IMG/VR virus record: IMGVR_UViG_3300037228_000070
Coordinates: 1 to 49,792 of that record
Direction: 5' to 3' (one strand)
DNA: 49,792 bases
Origin: a virus
Position numbers and translations under genes: made by a program. Below are positions 32,060 to 40,392 of the stretch, one piece after another; the stretch's first letter is position 1, and each line of letters starts with the position of its first letter. The notes under the pieces are model-generated. The model saw nothing but the letters and a program-made list of their open reading frames with translations. It did no database searches and was not told where the DNA came from.

Positions 32060-32958
32060 ACTCGACTCTCGGCGCGGCCGTCACGACCACAACTCAGACG
32101 ACGATTACGTTAGCGTCTGCGGCGAATCTACCGACGATTACCGCTGGGGAAACCTTCGCGCTGACCCTCAATGACGCTGCTACACAGTCAATTTTTGAAA
32201 TCGTCTACGTCACCGCACGGACCGGTGCTACGCTGACGGTCGTGCGCGGCCAGGAGGGCACGGCCGCGCAGACGTGGCTTTCCGGCGACTACGCTTACGG
32301 CGCGCTGACGGCGGGGGAGCTCTCGAGCTTCGCAAGCGGCCCGGCGGTGGGCACGTCGTTCCTCGATACGGGCTCCGAGGCGCAGACCAAGGCCGGGCCG
32401 ATCACCGCCACCCAGTTCAACGGCCCGCTCAACGGCAACGCCAGTACGGCCACCTCGGCGACGACGGCCGGGAGTGCGACGACGGCGGGTTCGGCCACGA
32501 CGGCCGGGAGTGCAGCGGCCCTTTCCGTGCCCTACGTCGCGTCGGTGACGAACAGCGACGGCAGTATCACGGTCGTCGACACCGGCCCCACAGACGGCTC
32601 TACGGCTACCCTTTCGCTGCCTCCGGGGAAGGCCGTCTTCCCGTCGGCCGGTACGTCGTCCGGCCGTGGCCCAACGAACGCCACGGTCAACCTGCCGAAC
32701 GACGGGCGGCGCTACACGATCGTGGTCGATTGGTCGGCGTTCTGCGTCGGGGACTCGCTGTTCATCGGGTCGCCTTCGGGCGGCGGGACGAGCGGGTTCC
32801 AGACAGTGAACGGCTCGGGGTACGACCAAGGCACGCTGCGCGCGCTGGCCTATTGCACCGTGGCTGCTGCGGCGGGGCAGACGCTCACGTTCGCCCTCAC
32901 CGGCAGCGGCGGAACGAGCACCGCTGGCGGCATCTGGCTGATCACCGCGTACAACTAG
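32032..32958 (+). CDS. Tail fibre protein
   Basis: 308 residues, ATG 32032 with GGAGG seven bases upstream, inside the nuclease gene. The N-terminal 90 residues (TTLTLASAANLPTITAGETFALTLND, VRGQEGTAAQTWLSGD) are the attachment domain common in fibre proteins. A Thr/Ala/Gly/Ser repeat linker (about 138-162) follows, then a beta-rich tip (TNATVNLPNDGRRYTIVVDWSAF). It presumably binds the host receptor. The first 150 bases share the low-GC character of the nuclease gene. Confidence 0.75.
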   Translation: MAFIFANNVNSTLGAAVTTTTQTTITLASAANLPTITAGETFALTLNDAATQSIFEIVYVTARTGATLTVVRGQEGTAAQTWLSGDYAYGALTAGELSSFASGPAVGTSFLDTGSEAQTKAGPITATQFNGPLNGNASTATSATTAGSATTAGSATTAGSAAALSVPYVASVTNSDGSITVVDTGPTDGSTATLSLPPGKAVFPSAGTSSGRGPTNATVNLPNDGRRYTIVVDWSAFCVGDSLFIGSPSGGGTSGFQTVNGSGYDQGTLRALAYCTVAAAAGQTLTFALTGSGGTSTAGGIWLITAYN

Positions 32959-33004
32959 GCCCCGAAGGTTGACCCGCGGGCCTGCCGCGAAGCAGGGCAG
33001 CACG

Positions 33005-33550
33005 ATGAGCGCTGGCGCCGACACCCACGGTCAAGGACCGTCAACCGACGCCGCTAACCGGCCAGTCATAGACCCGACCCGGAACGTCCAGGACCTCGTC
33101 GAGGCGGGGATGCGGCGGCAGGACGACCTGCGCGAGCTCGAGGCCACGCATCTGCGCGAGATCGGCGCGCTCCGGGCCGCCTACGAGGAGAAGCTGCGGG
33201 TCGCCGAGAGTGCGCGCATCGACGCGATTCGGGCCGTCGACGTCGGCGCGGTATCGCGGGCGGCCGAGGTCGCCGCCGCGCAGGCCAGCACCCTCGCGGC
33301 GCAGGTCACCACGTCGGCCGAAACGCTGCGCGGCCAGGTGAACGCGGCAGCCATCGCAGCAGCGACGGCGCTCGCGACCGCCCTCCAGCCGATCACCAAG
33401 AGCATCGAGGACCTGCGGGCCGCGCAGTACGCCCAGCAAGGCCAGGCCGCCGCCAAGACGGAAGGCCGGGACAATAGCCAGTGGCTCATCACGCTGCTCG
33501 TCGGCATCGGCGTTGCCGTGGTAACCTACTTCATCGCCGTCCACAAGTGA
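33005..33550 (+). CDS. Coiled-coil protein with C-terminal membrane anchor
   Basis: 181 residues. ATG 33005 is preferred over an upstream TTG (32969) because AGGGCAG precedes it. A long Ala/Glu/Arg coiled coil (about 25-150) is followed by one membrane segment (about 160-178, WLITLLVGIGVAVVTYFIAV). The layout resembles phage lysis-region proteins that anchor a coiled coil in the inner membrane, and an inner-membrane spanin is possible although the anchor is at the wrong end. Confidence 0.6.
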   Translation: MSAGADTHGQGPSTDAANRPVIDPTRNVQDLVEAGMRRQDDLRELEATHLREIGALRAAYEEKLRVAESARIDAIRAVDVGAVSRAAEVAAAQASTLAAQVTTSAETLRGQVNAAAIAAATALATALQPITKSIEDLRAAQYAQQGQAAAKTEGRDNSQWLITLLVGIGVAVVTYFIAVHK

Positions 33551-33558
33551 GGTAACCC

Positions 33559-33741
33559 ATGCTCGCGATCCTCGTCTTCCTGCTCTTCTTCCTGATCGTC
33601 TTTTCAATCATCGTCTACATCGTGCGGCTGCTCGTTCCGGCGCCGTTCCTCAACATCGCGCTCGCAATCGTCGCGCTGATCGCGCTCGTCGTCCTGTTCG
33701 AGCGGTTCGCCCCGATGCTGGGTATGGGGCGCCTCTCATGA
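33559..33741 (+). CDS. Two-helix membrane protein, holin candidate
   Basis: 60 residues, ATG 33559 with GAGG upstream. Two hydrophobic helices (about 2-25 and 31-48) are separated by a short PAPF turn, giving a class II holin shape. It overlaps the endolysin gene by 4 bases. This placement makes it the best holin candidate. Confidence 0.65.
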   Translation: MLAILVFLLFFLIVFSIIVYIVRLLVPAPFLNIALAIVALIALVVLFERFAPMLGMGRLS

Positions 33742-34391
33742 TCAAAGGCGTCGACATCAGCGACTACCAGGCCGTCTCGTCCTTCCACGAAGCGCAGGCG
33801 TCAGGGATCGGCTTCGTCATCTGCAAGGCCACGCAAGGCACCGGCAACGTGCAGACGACCTTCGCCGACTACACGAAGGACGCGCGCAGCATCGGCCTCG
33901 TCGTCGGCGCATACCACTTCATGGAGTGGGGCGTCGACCCGGCCGCGCAGGCCGCGCACTTTCTGTCCGTCTACACGCCGCAGAACGGCGACCTGCCGCC
34001 GACACTCGACTGCGAAGCGTTCGGCGCGACCAGCAAGGACGACGCGACCGCAGCGATTCAGGCGTGGCTCGACGCGGTGACGCCGCGCCTCGGCGGCGCG
34101 AAACCGATGATCTACGCGAGCTATTCGGCGTTCGGAGCCAACTTCGATCCGTCGGGTTTTAGCGGGCATCCCGCCTGGGTCGCCGCGTACAACAGCGATG
34201 GCTTCGCGAGCAACGTCCCGCCGGGGCTGTCGAAGGTCGTGCTCTGGCAGTACACGGACGCCGCGCAGGTGCCTGGCATCGGCAACGTCGACGGCGACGA
34301 GTTCAACGGGGACGAGGCCGCGCTGAAGGCGCTGTGCTTGAGCGGACTCGAGCCCGCTGGAGAGCGCAAAGTCTACAGCGATGCGGACTGA
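33738..34391 (+). CDS. Endolysin, glycoside hydrolase family 25
   Basis: 217 residues, ATG 33738 (ATGA overlap). GH25 hallmarks: GVDISDYQ (D6) at the start, DCEAFG with D91 and E93 as the catalytic DxE pair, GAYHF (58-61), LWQYTD (169-174) and VDGDEF (185-189). It cleaves the MurNAc-GlcNAc bond of peptidoglycan at the end of infection. No signal peptide, so it depends on a holin. The C-terminal 20 residues are extra to the fold. Confidence 0.92.
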   Translation: MIKGVDISDYQAVSSFHEAQASGIGFVICKATQGTGNVQTTFADYTKDARSIGLVVGAYHFMEWGVDPAAQAAHFLSVYTPQNGDLPPTLDCEAFGATSKDDATAAIQAWLDAVTPRLGGAKPMIYASYSAFGANFDPSGFSGHPAWVAAYNSDGFASNVPPGLSKVVLWQYTDAAQVPGIGNVDGDEFNGDEAALKALCLSGLEPAGERKVYSDAD

Positions 34392-34400
34392 TCTGCCCGA

Positions 34401-34769
34401 ATGATCCTCGCGCTGTACGCACGTTGGCTTGCGATCCCGGCGTCGATCCGCGAGCCGATTCGCTCGTTCGCCGTCTCGGCCGCGTTCGGCCTGGGCACGG
34501 CCATCTCGACCGCGTTCACGGCATACTTCTTCAACTCCGAGCTGCACGGGCAGACGTGGGGCGGATTCTTCCACCTGCTCGCGAGTCCGGCGTTCGTCGG
34601 CGCCGCGTTCATAGCCATCGCCGCAGCATACCGCGCGCGACAAGGCCACCAGGCCGCGACGCAGACCGTCGAGACATCGGCGGCCATCTCGGTCCCGAAG
34701 CCGCCGCCACCGGCAAAGATCGTCGGGGTCGAAACGGTCACCGATGCGGGGGCCGCGCCCCCACCGTAG
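34401..34769 (+). CDS. Membrane protein of the lysis block
   Basis: 122 residues, ATG 34401. Two hydrophobic segments (about 21-45 and 56-78), then a Pro/Ala-rich cytoplasmic or periplasmic tail. It follows the endolysin directly, where holins and antiholins are often found. Its size and tail differ from the protein at 33559, so they could form a holin/antiholin pair. Confidence 0.55.
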   Translation: MILALYARWLAIPASIREPIRSFAVSAAFGLGTAISTAFTAYFFNSELHGQTWGGFFHLLASPAFVGAAFIAIAAAYRARQGHQAATQTVETSAAISVPKPPPPAKIVGVETVTDAGAAPPP

Positions 34770-34808
34770 CGAAACCATCTCGCGCATCCCCTCCCGAAAG
34801 GACCGTAC

Positions 34809-35105
34809 ATGGCCACCTCCATCCCGGGCGAAATCGCCGACACGCTCGTCGGTGTGCTCGAATCCGCGCCCGTGCAATCCGCGCTCTCCTCAGCCATCTC
34901 CAGCGGCGAGCTCACGATCGAGAAAGTCGCCGACGCCGCGATCAACAACGCCAAGGGCTCCGGCGTGCTGGGCCTGGTCATCGCGTCGGCCAAAGGCGCG
35001 GTCGAGACCGAGTTCAACGCCGAGCTTCAGAGCTTGCCGGCGTCGACGATCCTGGCGATCATCACGAAAGCCGCTCAGGCCGAGGCCAAGAACCTCGGCG
35101 GGTGA
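34809..35105 (+). CDS. Last late-operon gene, hypothetical helical protein
   Basis: 98 residues, ATG 34809 with GAAAGGACC upstream, the phage's usual ribosome site. All-helical and moderately hydrophobic (VLGLVIASAKGAVETEF), with no clear membrane helix. It precedes the terminator at 35164. It may belong to the lysis block. No family recognised. Confidence 0.6.
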   Translation: MATSIPGEIADTLVGVLESAPVQSALSSAISSGELTIEKVADAAINNAKGSGVLGLVIASAKGAVETEFNAELQSLPASTILAIITKAAQAEAKNLGG

Positions 35106-35163
35106 AGGTCCGGGCCGCCGCGCTCGCGTAGAGTGACCGCGCGGACCCTTCGGAACCCTGAAG

Positions 35164-35192
35164 CCGCCTCGGACTCAATGCCGGGGCGGTTT
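35164..35192 (+). terminator. Rho-independent terminator of the late operon
   Basis: CCGCCTCGG pairs with CCGGGGCGG (one T-G pair) around an ACTCAATG loop, followed by TTTCG. It lies 60 bases after the last late gene and overlaps the 3' end of the convergent HNH gene. Confidence 0.7.
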
Positions 35193-35711
35193 CGCGTTGC
35201 TGGGCCGCGCGCTGCGTTGCTCGTTCGTCACCTTGACGTGGCACGGGTGACAGAGCGTTTCGAGGTTGTCGAGATGATTGTGACAGCCCGCCGCGTACCC
35301 GCCACCGTTGCGCGGCTCGATATGGTTGACCTCAAGCTGGTAGCGGTTCCACACGCGGTCACGGCGTTCGATGCGCGCTCGAATCGCACGTAGCGGCACC
35401 GCCTTGTCCCCGTACTCGTTCAGCGACGGCTCGGGTCCGCACGCATCGAGTTCGGCCTGCGGTGGCCGTCCGTCAGCGCCGCACCGAACACACTTGCCGC
35501 CGTCGCGCTGAATCGCGGCTCGACGCGCGGCGTTCCAGTCGTGCTGATCGTTAAACACGCGATAGGCAGCCAGGCCGCAGGCGTCAGAGCACCAGCGGCG
35601 GCGCATCTTCGGCAGCGGCTTGTCGCACTCGATGAGTGCGCAGCGGCCCGGTACTGTTTGGAGTTTTGGCTTGTGGGGGCACGAAGCCGGAACGCGGTCA
35701 ATCGCACTCAC
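35175..35711 (-). CDS. HNH endonuclease, third copy
   Basis: 178 residues, GTG start. Zinc knuckle (RRWCSDAC), CVRCGADG, LEVNHIEP and HNHLDNLETLCHPCH complete an HNH fold. Its opening VPASCPHKPKLQTVPGRC is nearly that of the copy at 26589. It is the last gene of the leftward operon and convergent with the late operon. Confidence 0.88.
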   Translation of the reverse strand: MSAIDRVPASCPHKPKLQTVPGRCALIECDKPLPKMRRRWCSDACGLAAYRVFNDQHDWNAARRAAIQRDGGKCVRCGADGRPPQAELDACGPEPSLNEYGDKAVPLRAIRARIERRDRVWNRYQLEVNHIEPRNGGGYAAGCHNHLDNLETLCHPCHVKVTNEQRSARPSNAKPPRH

Positions 35712-35715
35712 AGCA

Positions 35716-35775
35716 TCAGTAGTGCGCCAGGCCCGGCCACGACACGCGCTTGGGGGAGCGGCGGGCGACGGTCAT
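35716..35775 (-). CDS. 19-residue basic mini-protein
   Basis: ATG overlaps the upstream stop (ATGA at 35772-35775). It is Arg/Trp-rich (TVARRSPKRVSWPGL). It may be a translated linker that passes ribosomes to the HNH gene. No independent evidence for a function. Confidence 0.3.
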   Translation of the reverse strand: MTVARRSPKRVSWPGLAHY

Positions 35776-35951
35776 GCGGGTTCCTCGCTGGCTGCGTGGC
35801 GCGTGGCCCGACGTTCGCGCATCCGGGCGGCGTGATCCTCGGCGTGCTGTAACTCTCGTGCGGCTTGCTCGACGCGTTGCTTCGCGAGCGCGACGAGACG
35901 GTCGGCGTTGGCGACGAGGTGATCCTCGATGCTGGGCTTGTCCTCGTTCAC
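35772..35951 (-). CDS. 59-residue coiled-coil protein
   Basis: GTG at 35949-35951 overlaps the upstream stop (GTGA). The whole protein is a charged amphipathic helix (LVALAKQRVEQAARELQHAEDHAARMRERR). Likely an oligomerisation or DNA-associated protein. Function unknown. Confidence 0.45.
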   Translation of the reverse strand: MNEDKPSIEDHLVANADRLVALAKQRVEQAARELQHAEDHAARMRERRATRHAASEEPA

Positions 35952-36334
35952 GCATCCCCCAACGCGGCCAAGAGCGCGCCGACGTTCGGATGCGATTCCA
36001 GCCGAGACGTGTGCCAGCGCCAGAGCTTGCGGCGCGAATCGACCAGCCGGACCACGACGCCGATAAATCCTGGCGGCAGCGGCCCGTGCTCCGTCATTTC
36101 GGCCATCGACTGGGTGACCGACTTCTTCACGCCGCCGACTTCGACGAGCAGGTGCGGCAGACCAGAGTGCTCGGGCGCGAGCGCGATCACGTCGGCGTCC
36201 AGTCCCTTCTCGATGCGGCGTGCACCGCGGCGCTGGCCGGACGCGGAGAGCCGGGCGCAGCGGTAGCCGTTCGCTGCGAGCATGGAGATGACGCGGCCGA
36301 CGCGCTGCCCGCCGATCTGTGTAGACGCGCTCAT
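35948..36334 (-). CDS. Possible PD-(D/E)xK-type nuclease
   Basis: 128 residues, ATG at 36332-36334 (ATGA overlap). The centre (KGLDADVIALAPEHSGLPHLLVEVGGVKK) has the D...E-V-G-x-x-K spacing of small restriction-like or Hjc-type nucleases, preceded by a basic N-terminus (RRGARRIEK). Phage replication operons often contain such a junction resolvase, which would clear recombination products before packaging. The assignment rests on one motif. Confidence 0.4.
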   Translation of the reverse strand: MSASTQIGGQRVGRVISMLAANGYRCARLSASGQRRGARRIEKGLDADVIALAPEHSGLPHLLVEVGGVKKSVTQSMAEMTEHGPLPPGFIGVVVRLVDSRRKLWRWHTSRLESHPNVGALLAALGDA

Positions 36335-36630
36335 CCCAGCGCCGCCCGAATCCGGCGCAGGCGGCGAGCGCGGTCTAGCGCGTCAGCCCTGGCGAGAGCA
36401 CGAGCGCCGCGAGTGTCGTCGAATATCTCCTCGCGTACGGGTGCCGTGACCAACCCGGCGTCACCCGCCTCGGCGATCGCGCCATCCAACCACGCCAGGT
36501 CCTCGTAGCGTTCCGGCCACGGGTCAGGGCGCCCGTTCGCGGCCAGCAACTCGCGCTGCGTGGCGGCCTCGCCTACGAGTTCGCGGTGGACCTGCTCATC
36601 GAAGGCGGTCCGCGTGTCGCGCGCGCTCAC
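36331..36630 (-). CDS. 99-residue hypothetical protein
   Basis: GTG at 36628-36630 overlaps the stop of the HerA-like gene (GTGA). Helical, acidic first half and very Arg-rich end (ARALARADALDRARRLRRIRAALG). It is coupled to the ATPase and may be its partner, as small proteins often accompany HerA-type ATPases. No family recognised. Confidence 0.5.
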   Translation of the reverse strand: MSARDTRTAFDEQVHRELVGEAATQRELLAANGRPDPWPERYEDLAWLDGAIAEAGDAGLVTAPVREEIFDDTRGARALARADALDRARRLRRIRAALG

Positions 36631-38351
36631 CGCACCGGCCCCGTCGGGAACAGCGCGTCGGTGGCAACCAGCGTGCCGCCGCGCCGCTCGACCAGATCGA
36701 GGCCGCTCAGCGTCGAGAGGTACTTCGCGTAGGTCCCGCCGGACGGTTCGAACGCCGTCGCGTTGCCGAGCTCGGCCTTCGACAGCCCCTCGGGCCAGCG
36801 GGCGAGCAACGCGTCGAGCATCTTGCGCGGTCCGCCGCCCAGCTTGTTGCGCCACATCGTGTGCACCTCGGCCGTCGTGACTGCGGGAACGGCCTGACCA
36901 ACGCGCTCGCGTCCGCCAGCGGTGATGCTCAGCGTCGAGCCATCGCCCGCGACGAGGTCGGCCGAGCGTAGTTGGCTCAGGTACTTCGCGAACGTGCCGC
37001 CGCCAGCGGAGAATCCGGCGAGCATTCCGAGTTGGGTGCGGGTAGCCCGGCCGTCGCGGGTTCCGGCGAGCGCAGCGAGTATCTTCATCGGGCCGCCGCC
37101 GAGCGAGCCATCCTGGGCCCGTGGAGGCGTCGGACGCGGCGAGGTCACCAAGGGCAGGGGCGCCGTCTGCGGCTTCACCGTGGCGACAGGACGCGCGGGG
37201 ATCGACGGTTTCTCGGCTCGCGGCGTGTAGACCGGAACCGGCCCGAGAATGTTGCGCGCAGCCGTGATCGCTTCTTCGGCCGCCTCGGCGCGGTCCTCGG
37301 CCGCCAGCGCGTCATCGCGCAGGTCGGCGACCTCGGCTTCGAGCTCGGCGACGCGCGCCCGCAGCTGCGCCGCCTCGGCCGGATCGGCGGCGCCCCGCTC
37401 GACGAGCAGCTTCCCAAGCTCCGTGATCTTCGCGCGCAACGCCTTGGGATCGTCGGCTTTCGCGCGCTCGATCGTCGCGGCCATCGCCTTCTCGACGTCG
37501 GCCAGCTCGTCAACCGACAGCGGGCGCGGCTCGACGTGCTCGACGCCGGCGACCGGAGTGGCCGACGCGTCGTACGTCTTGCGCTTGCCGATCTTCACCT
37601 TCTCGAGCTTCCGCAGCCAGGACGGCGACCACAGGAACGCGGTCCCGATCGGCAGCGACGGTAGTTCGTCGACGAGCCCTTTCGTCGCGACGCCCTGCTC
37701 GACGATCCAGTTTTCGAGCGCCTTGCGCTCTTGCGCGCCGTTGGTCTGGAGCACGAACAGCGCCTCGGTCTGGTTGAGCGCATCCTTGTTCACGGCTTGC
37801 GGGCGCTGCGACACCAACGTCGCACCAATGCCGAAGTTGCGGCCGAGCTTGATGATGTCCTCGAACGCGCCGAGCATCCGCGCCTCGTCGCCCATGACGC
37901 GCTGCGGAATGAAGACCTGCGCTTCTTCGACGAATAGGTGAATCGGCGTGCGGCGCTGCTTCTTGCGGTGGAACAGCTGCTCGGCAAAGTCAGTCGCGAA
38001 CCGCTTGCGGTCGTTCTTGCGGAAGTGGCTCACGTCGAGCACGGCGGAGATTCCGCGATCGACGATGAGGTCTGCGATGAAAGCGCCCGCGCCGGGCTCG
38101 AGCGGCAAGTCGCCGTGCAGCCCGCCGAACACCAGGATCGGGAAGCCCTTGCCTTTGCCGTCGGCCGCGATGCGTAGGGAGAACCAGACGCCGACCGGGT
38201 CGATCGCAACGATCTGTGCGTTCGCGTCGAGCATCCCTTCGGCAAGCTTCATCGCGCCGTAGCTTTTGCCGGCGCCGCGCCGCGCGAGGAATGCGAACGT
38301 CTGCGTGACGGCGTCGGCGGGCAACGTCAAAGAATCGGAGAGTCGAATCAT
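36627..38351 (-). CDS. HerA/FtsK-superfamily ATPase with two winged-helix repeats
   Basis: 574 residues, ATG at 38349-38351. Walker A ARRGAGKS (23-30), Walker B IHLFVEEA (137-144) followed by QVFIPQ, and SQRPQ further on identify the HerA/VirB4 group of ring translocases. A coiled coil (about 300-375) leads to two tandem winged-helix-like repeats, each containing GGGP.K.L.AL and GG(T)(F/Y)AKYLS.L. I infer a DNA pump or clamp in replication or packaging. Host HerA works with NurA; here only the small gene at 36331 is adjacent. Confidence 0.8.
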   Translation of the reverse strand: MIRLSDSLTLPADAVTQTFAFLARRGAGKSYGAMKLAEGMLDANAQIVAIDPVGVWFSLRIAADGKGKGFPILVFGGLHGDLPLEPGAGAFIADLIVDRGISAVLDVSHFRKNDRKRFATDFAEQLFHRKKQRRTPIHLFVEEAQVFIPQRVMGDEARMLGAFEDIIKLGRNFGIGATLVSQRPQAVNKDALNQTEALFVLQTNGAQERKALENWIVEQGVATKGLVDELPSLPIGTAFLWSPSWLRKLEKVKIGKRKTYDASATPVAGVEHVEPRPLSVDELADVEKAMAATIERAKADDPKALRAKITELGKLLVERGAADPAEAAQLRARVAELEAEVADLRDDALAAEDRAEAAEEAITAARNILGPVPVYTPRAEKPSIPARPVATVKPQTAPLPLVTSPRPTPPRAQDGSLGGGPMKILAALAGTRDGRATRTQLGMLAGFSAGGGTFAKYLSQLRSADLVAGDGSTLSITAGGRERVGQAVPAVTTAEVHTMWRNKLGGGPRKMLDALLARWPEGLSKAELGNATAFEPSGGTYAKYLSTLSGLDLVERRGGTLVATDALFPTGPVR

Positions 38352-38947
38352 CCGTCCTCTCCAAACAACGGCCCCGCGCCCGCGACCGGCCGATCGCCGC
38401 CGAGGTGCGTGATCGTGTGGATGAGACAGAGCGCTTCGAGCGTCTCGGTGTGCACGTGCTCCAGGTTGCACGTGTTCTTGAGGACCGTTCGGAACGCGAC
38501 CTTGTGCGGGCAGTCGATCTCCACCGTCCCGCCGTCGATGTCGCGCGTCTGCTTGCCGGTGCAAGCCTTCGAGGCCGGAACGCCGCCGACGGTGATCTCG
38601 CCCTCGTCGATGCGGCGCTGCAGTTCGACGACCTCGGCGCTGACGATCTCCGGGTCCTGCCAATACGCCGAGTAGTCGATCTTCGCGTCGTCGCGCGCTG
38701 GCGGATTGTGAACGATGTTCGCGAGCGCGCCGTCGACCTCGCCGCGGCGCTTGCGTGCGGGCTTGGGCGGCTCGACGAAACTCTCAGCCGCGGCCTTGAT
38801 CTTCTTGGCCTGCAGTTCTTTGGCGAGCTTGTTGCGATACGCCAGCGGCGCACCACAATTCTTGTCGTGGTCGACGTTCGGATCGGAGATTCGGTTCGCG
38901 CAGTATTCGTCGCAGGTGACGTACACGCGCTCGGCGGTTGCGGGCAT
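38348..38947 (-). CDS. Hypothetical replication-operon protein
   Basis: 199 residues. ATG at 38945-38947 is chosen because GAAAGGCTCCG lies just before it, the same leader that precedes the ATG of the YqaJ gene. An ATG at 38962 overlapping the helicase stop is an alternative. Scattered Cys/His pairs (CDEYC, CGA, CTGK, CPHK, CNLEHVH) suggest a metal site, and a basic stretch (KPARKRRGE) suggests nucleic-acid binding. Family unknown. Confidence 0.55.
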   Translation of the reverse strand: MPATAERVYVTCDEYCANRISDPNVDHDKNCGAPLAYRNKLAKELQAKKIKAAAESFVEPPKPARKRRGEVDGALANIVHNPPARDDAKIDYSAYWQDPEIVSAEVVELQRRIDEGEITVGGVPASKACTGKQTRDIDGGTVEIDCPHKVAFRTVLKNTCNLEHVHTETLEALCLIHTITHLGGDRPVAGAGPLFGEDG

Positions 38948-38958
38948 TTCGGAGCCTT

Positions 38959-40392
38959 TCATTGGGCGACCGTTCCCGGTGTTGGGAACAGGTCTGCGGG
39001 GTCGTCGCTGGGTTGAAATTCCATCCCGATCGCGCGCTCGGCTTCGGGCTTGCTGCGCTCGAACCAGGGCGTGATCGGAAAGCCGTCCGGTTTGGCCTCG
39101 CACCACAACGCGCGAGCGCCGTCGAAATACATCGGGACGTGACCGGTGTCGCCGTCACGCGACTTCACGACCACAAGCTCGCCGACGGTCGGCTTCTGCA
39201 TCGGGTCCTCGCGGTACGGGAAAATCGCCGTGTGCGCGTGGCCCTCGACGTTCCCGCCGTCGCGGATCTGCAACAGCGAGGCGAACGTCGGCCGTCCGGT
39301 CCCCGCCGTGCGGTTGAGGTGGATCAGCGCGAACACCGGGCACGCGAACTCGCTGCCGAACGCCAGGAGCCGCTGGTACACCTCGTCAAGCGCTTCGTGC
39401 TTCGTCTGCCGGCCGCGCGGCTTGGCCTCGTCCAGGAACAGAACGTGGTCGATCACGACCGCGGCGAGCAGCCCGCGGCGGCGGATGATCTCGCGAGCGT
39501 TCCGGTACAGCGCGGCAATCGACCGTTCTTTCTGGCCCGTGACGTACACGCCCAAGGGCGCGAGCTCGCGGCTGGCGATCGCCACGCGCTGGCGCTGCTC
39601 GCTGGTCAATTCGGCCAGCCGCTGGGCGCGCGCCGACGCCGTCGACCGCTGCGCGATCCGCCGCCGGTCGATCGCCACGTCCCCCATCTCGATCGACGCC
39701 AGGAGCACCGGGCCGTACGTCTCAGCGATGAAGTCGGCCAGCGTGATTCCCAGGCCCGTCTTGCCGGTCATCGGAGGCGCTGGGACGACGATGAGCTCGC
39801 CCGGGGCAAATCCCCCCACGCGGCGATTCACGCCCGCCCAGGGCGACAGAATGACCCGCTGCCGCTCGCGATTCGCGACCCCGGTGGCGATCCGGCCGAT
39901 ACGGTCCTCGGGCTCCTCGAGCCGCAGCGCCCCGACCCCGCGCTGCGTGACCGCCGAGAGCTCCTGCTCGGCACCGAGAATCCCGGCCGCGATATCGTCC
40001 TCGTATCCGAGCTCGACGATCTTCGTCCCGGCCCGAATCATCGCCCGGCACATCGACTTCTCGCGCACCTTGTCGGCGTAGTGGGCCGTCGACGCCGTCG
40101 TCGGCACGGAATCCATGAGCGTCGAGAGGTACGCCATCCCGCCGACCTTGTCGAGCATCCCGCGCGCTCGCAGTTCGCCGGCCAGCGCGACCTTGTCGAG
40201 CGGCTCGCTACGCGCGTACAGCCGCCCAAGCGCCAGGAAAACCGCCTCGTGCAGCGAGCTGTAGAAGTCGCCGGCCACCACGTATTCGAGCGCGACGTCG
40301 AACATCGCGGGGTCGACCATGATCGCGCCGAGTAGGGCTTGCTCGACTTCGAGGTCGTGCGGCTGGATGCGGTCGTGGCCGTGAGCGGTCAT
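38959..40392 (-). CDS. Replicative helicase, DnaB-like
   Basis: 477 residues, ATG at 40390-40392 (ATGA overlap). The N-terminal domain (HDLEVEQALLGAIMVDP) is the DnaB primase-binding fold. Walker A APPMTGKT lies at 205-212 in the RecA-like domain, and VVIDHVLFLD is the Walker B strand. It unwinds the fork as a hexamer. No phage primase is obvious, so it may use the host's. Confidence 0.88.
   Translation of the reverse strand: MTAHGHDRIQPHDLEVEQALLGAIMVDPAMFDVALEYVVAGDFYSSLHEAVFLALGRLYARSEPLDKVALAGELRARGMLDKVGGMAYLSTLMDSVPTTASTAHYADKVREKSMCRAMIRAGTKIVELGYEDDIAAGILGAEQELSAVTQRGVGALRLEEPEDRIGRIATGVANRERQRVILSPWAGVNRRVGGFAPGELIVVPAPPMTGKTGLGITLADFIAETYGPVLLASIEMGDVAIDRRRIAQRSTASARAQRLAELTSEQRQRVAIASRELAPLGVYVTGQKERSIAALYRNAREIIRRRGLLAAVVIDHVLFLDEAKPRGRQTKHEALDEVYQRLLAFGSEFACPVFALIHLNRTAGTGRPTFASLLQIRDGGNVEGHAHTAIFPYREDPMQKPTVGELVVVKSRDGDTGHVPMYFDGARALWCEAKPDGFPITPWFERSKPEAERAIGMEFQPSDDPADLFPTPGTVAQ

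Noticed and set aside
32451-32520. Tandem repeat considered as CRISPR-like
   Set aside because: It is an in-frame Thr/Ala/Gly/Ser linker in the fibre gene with no spacers.
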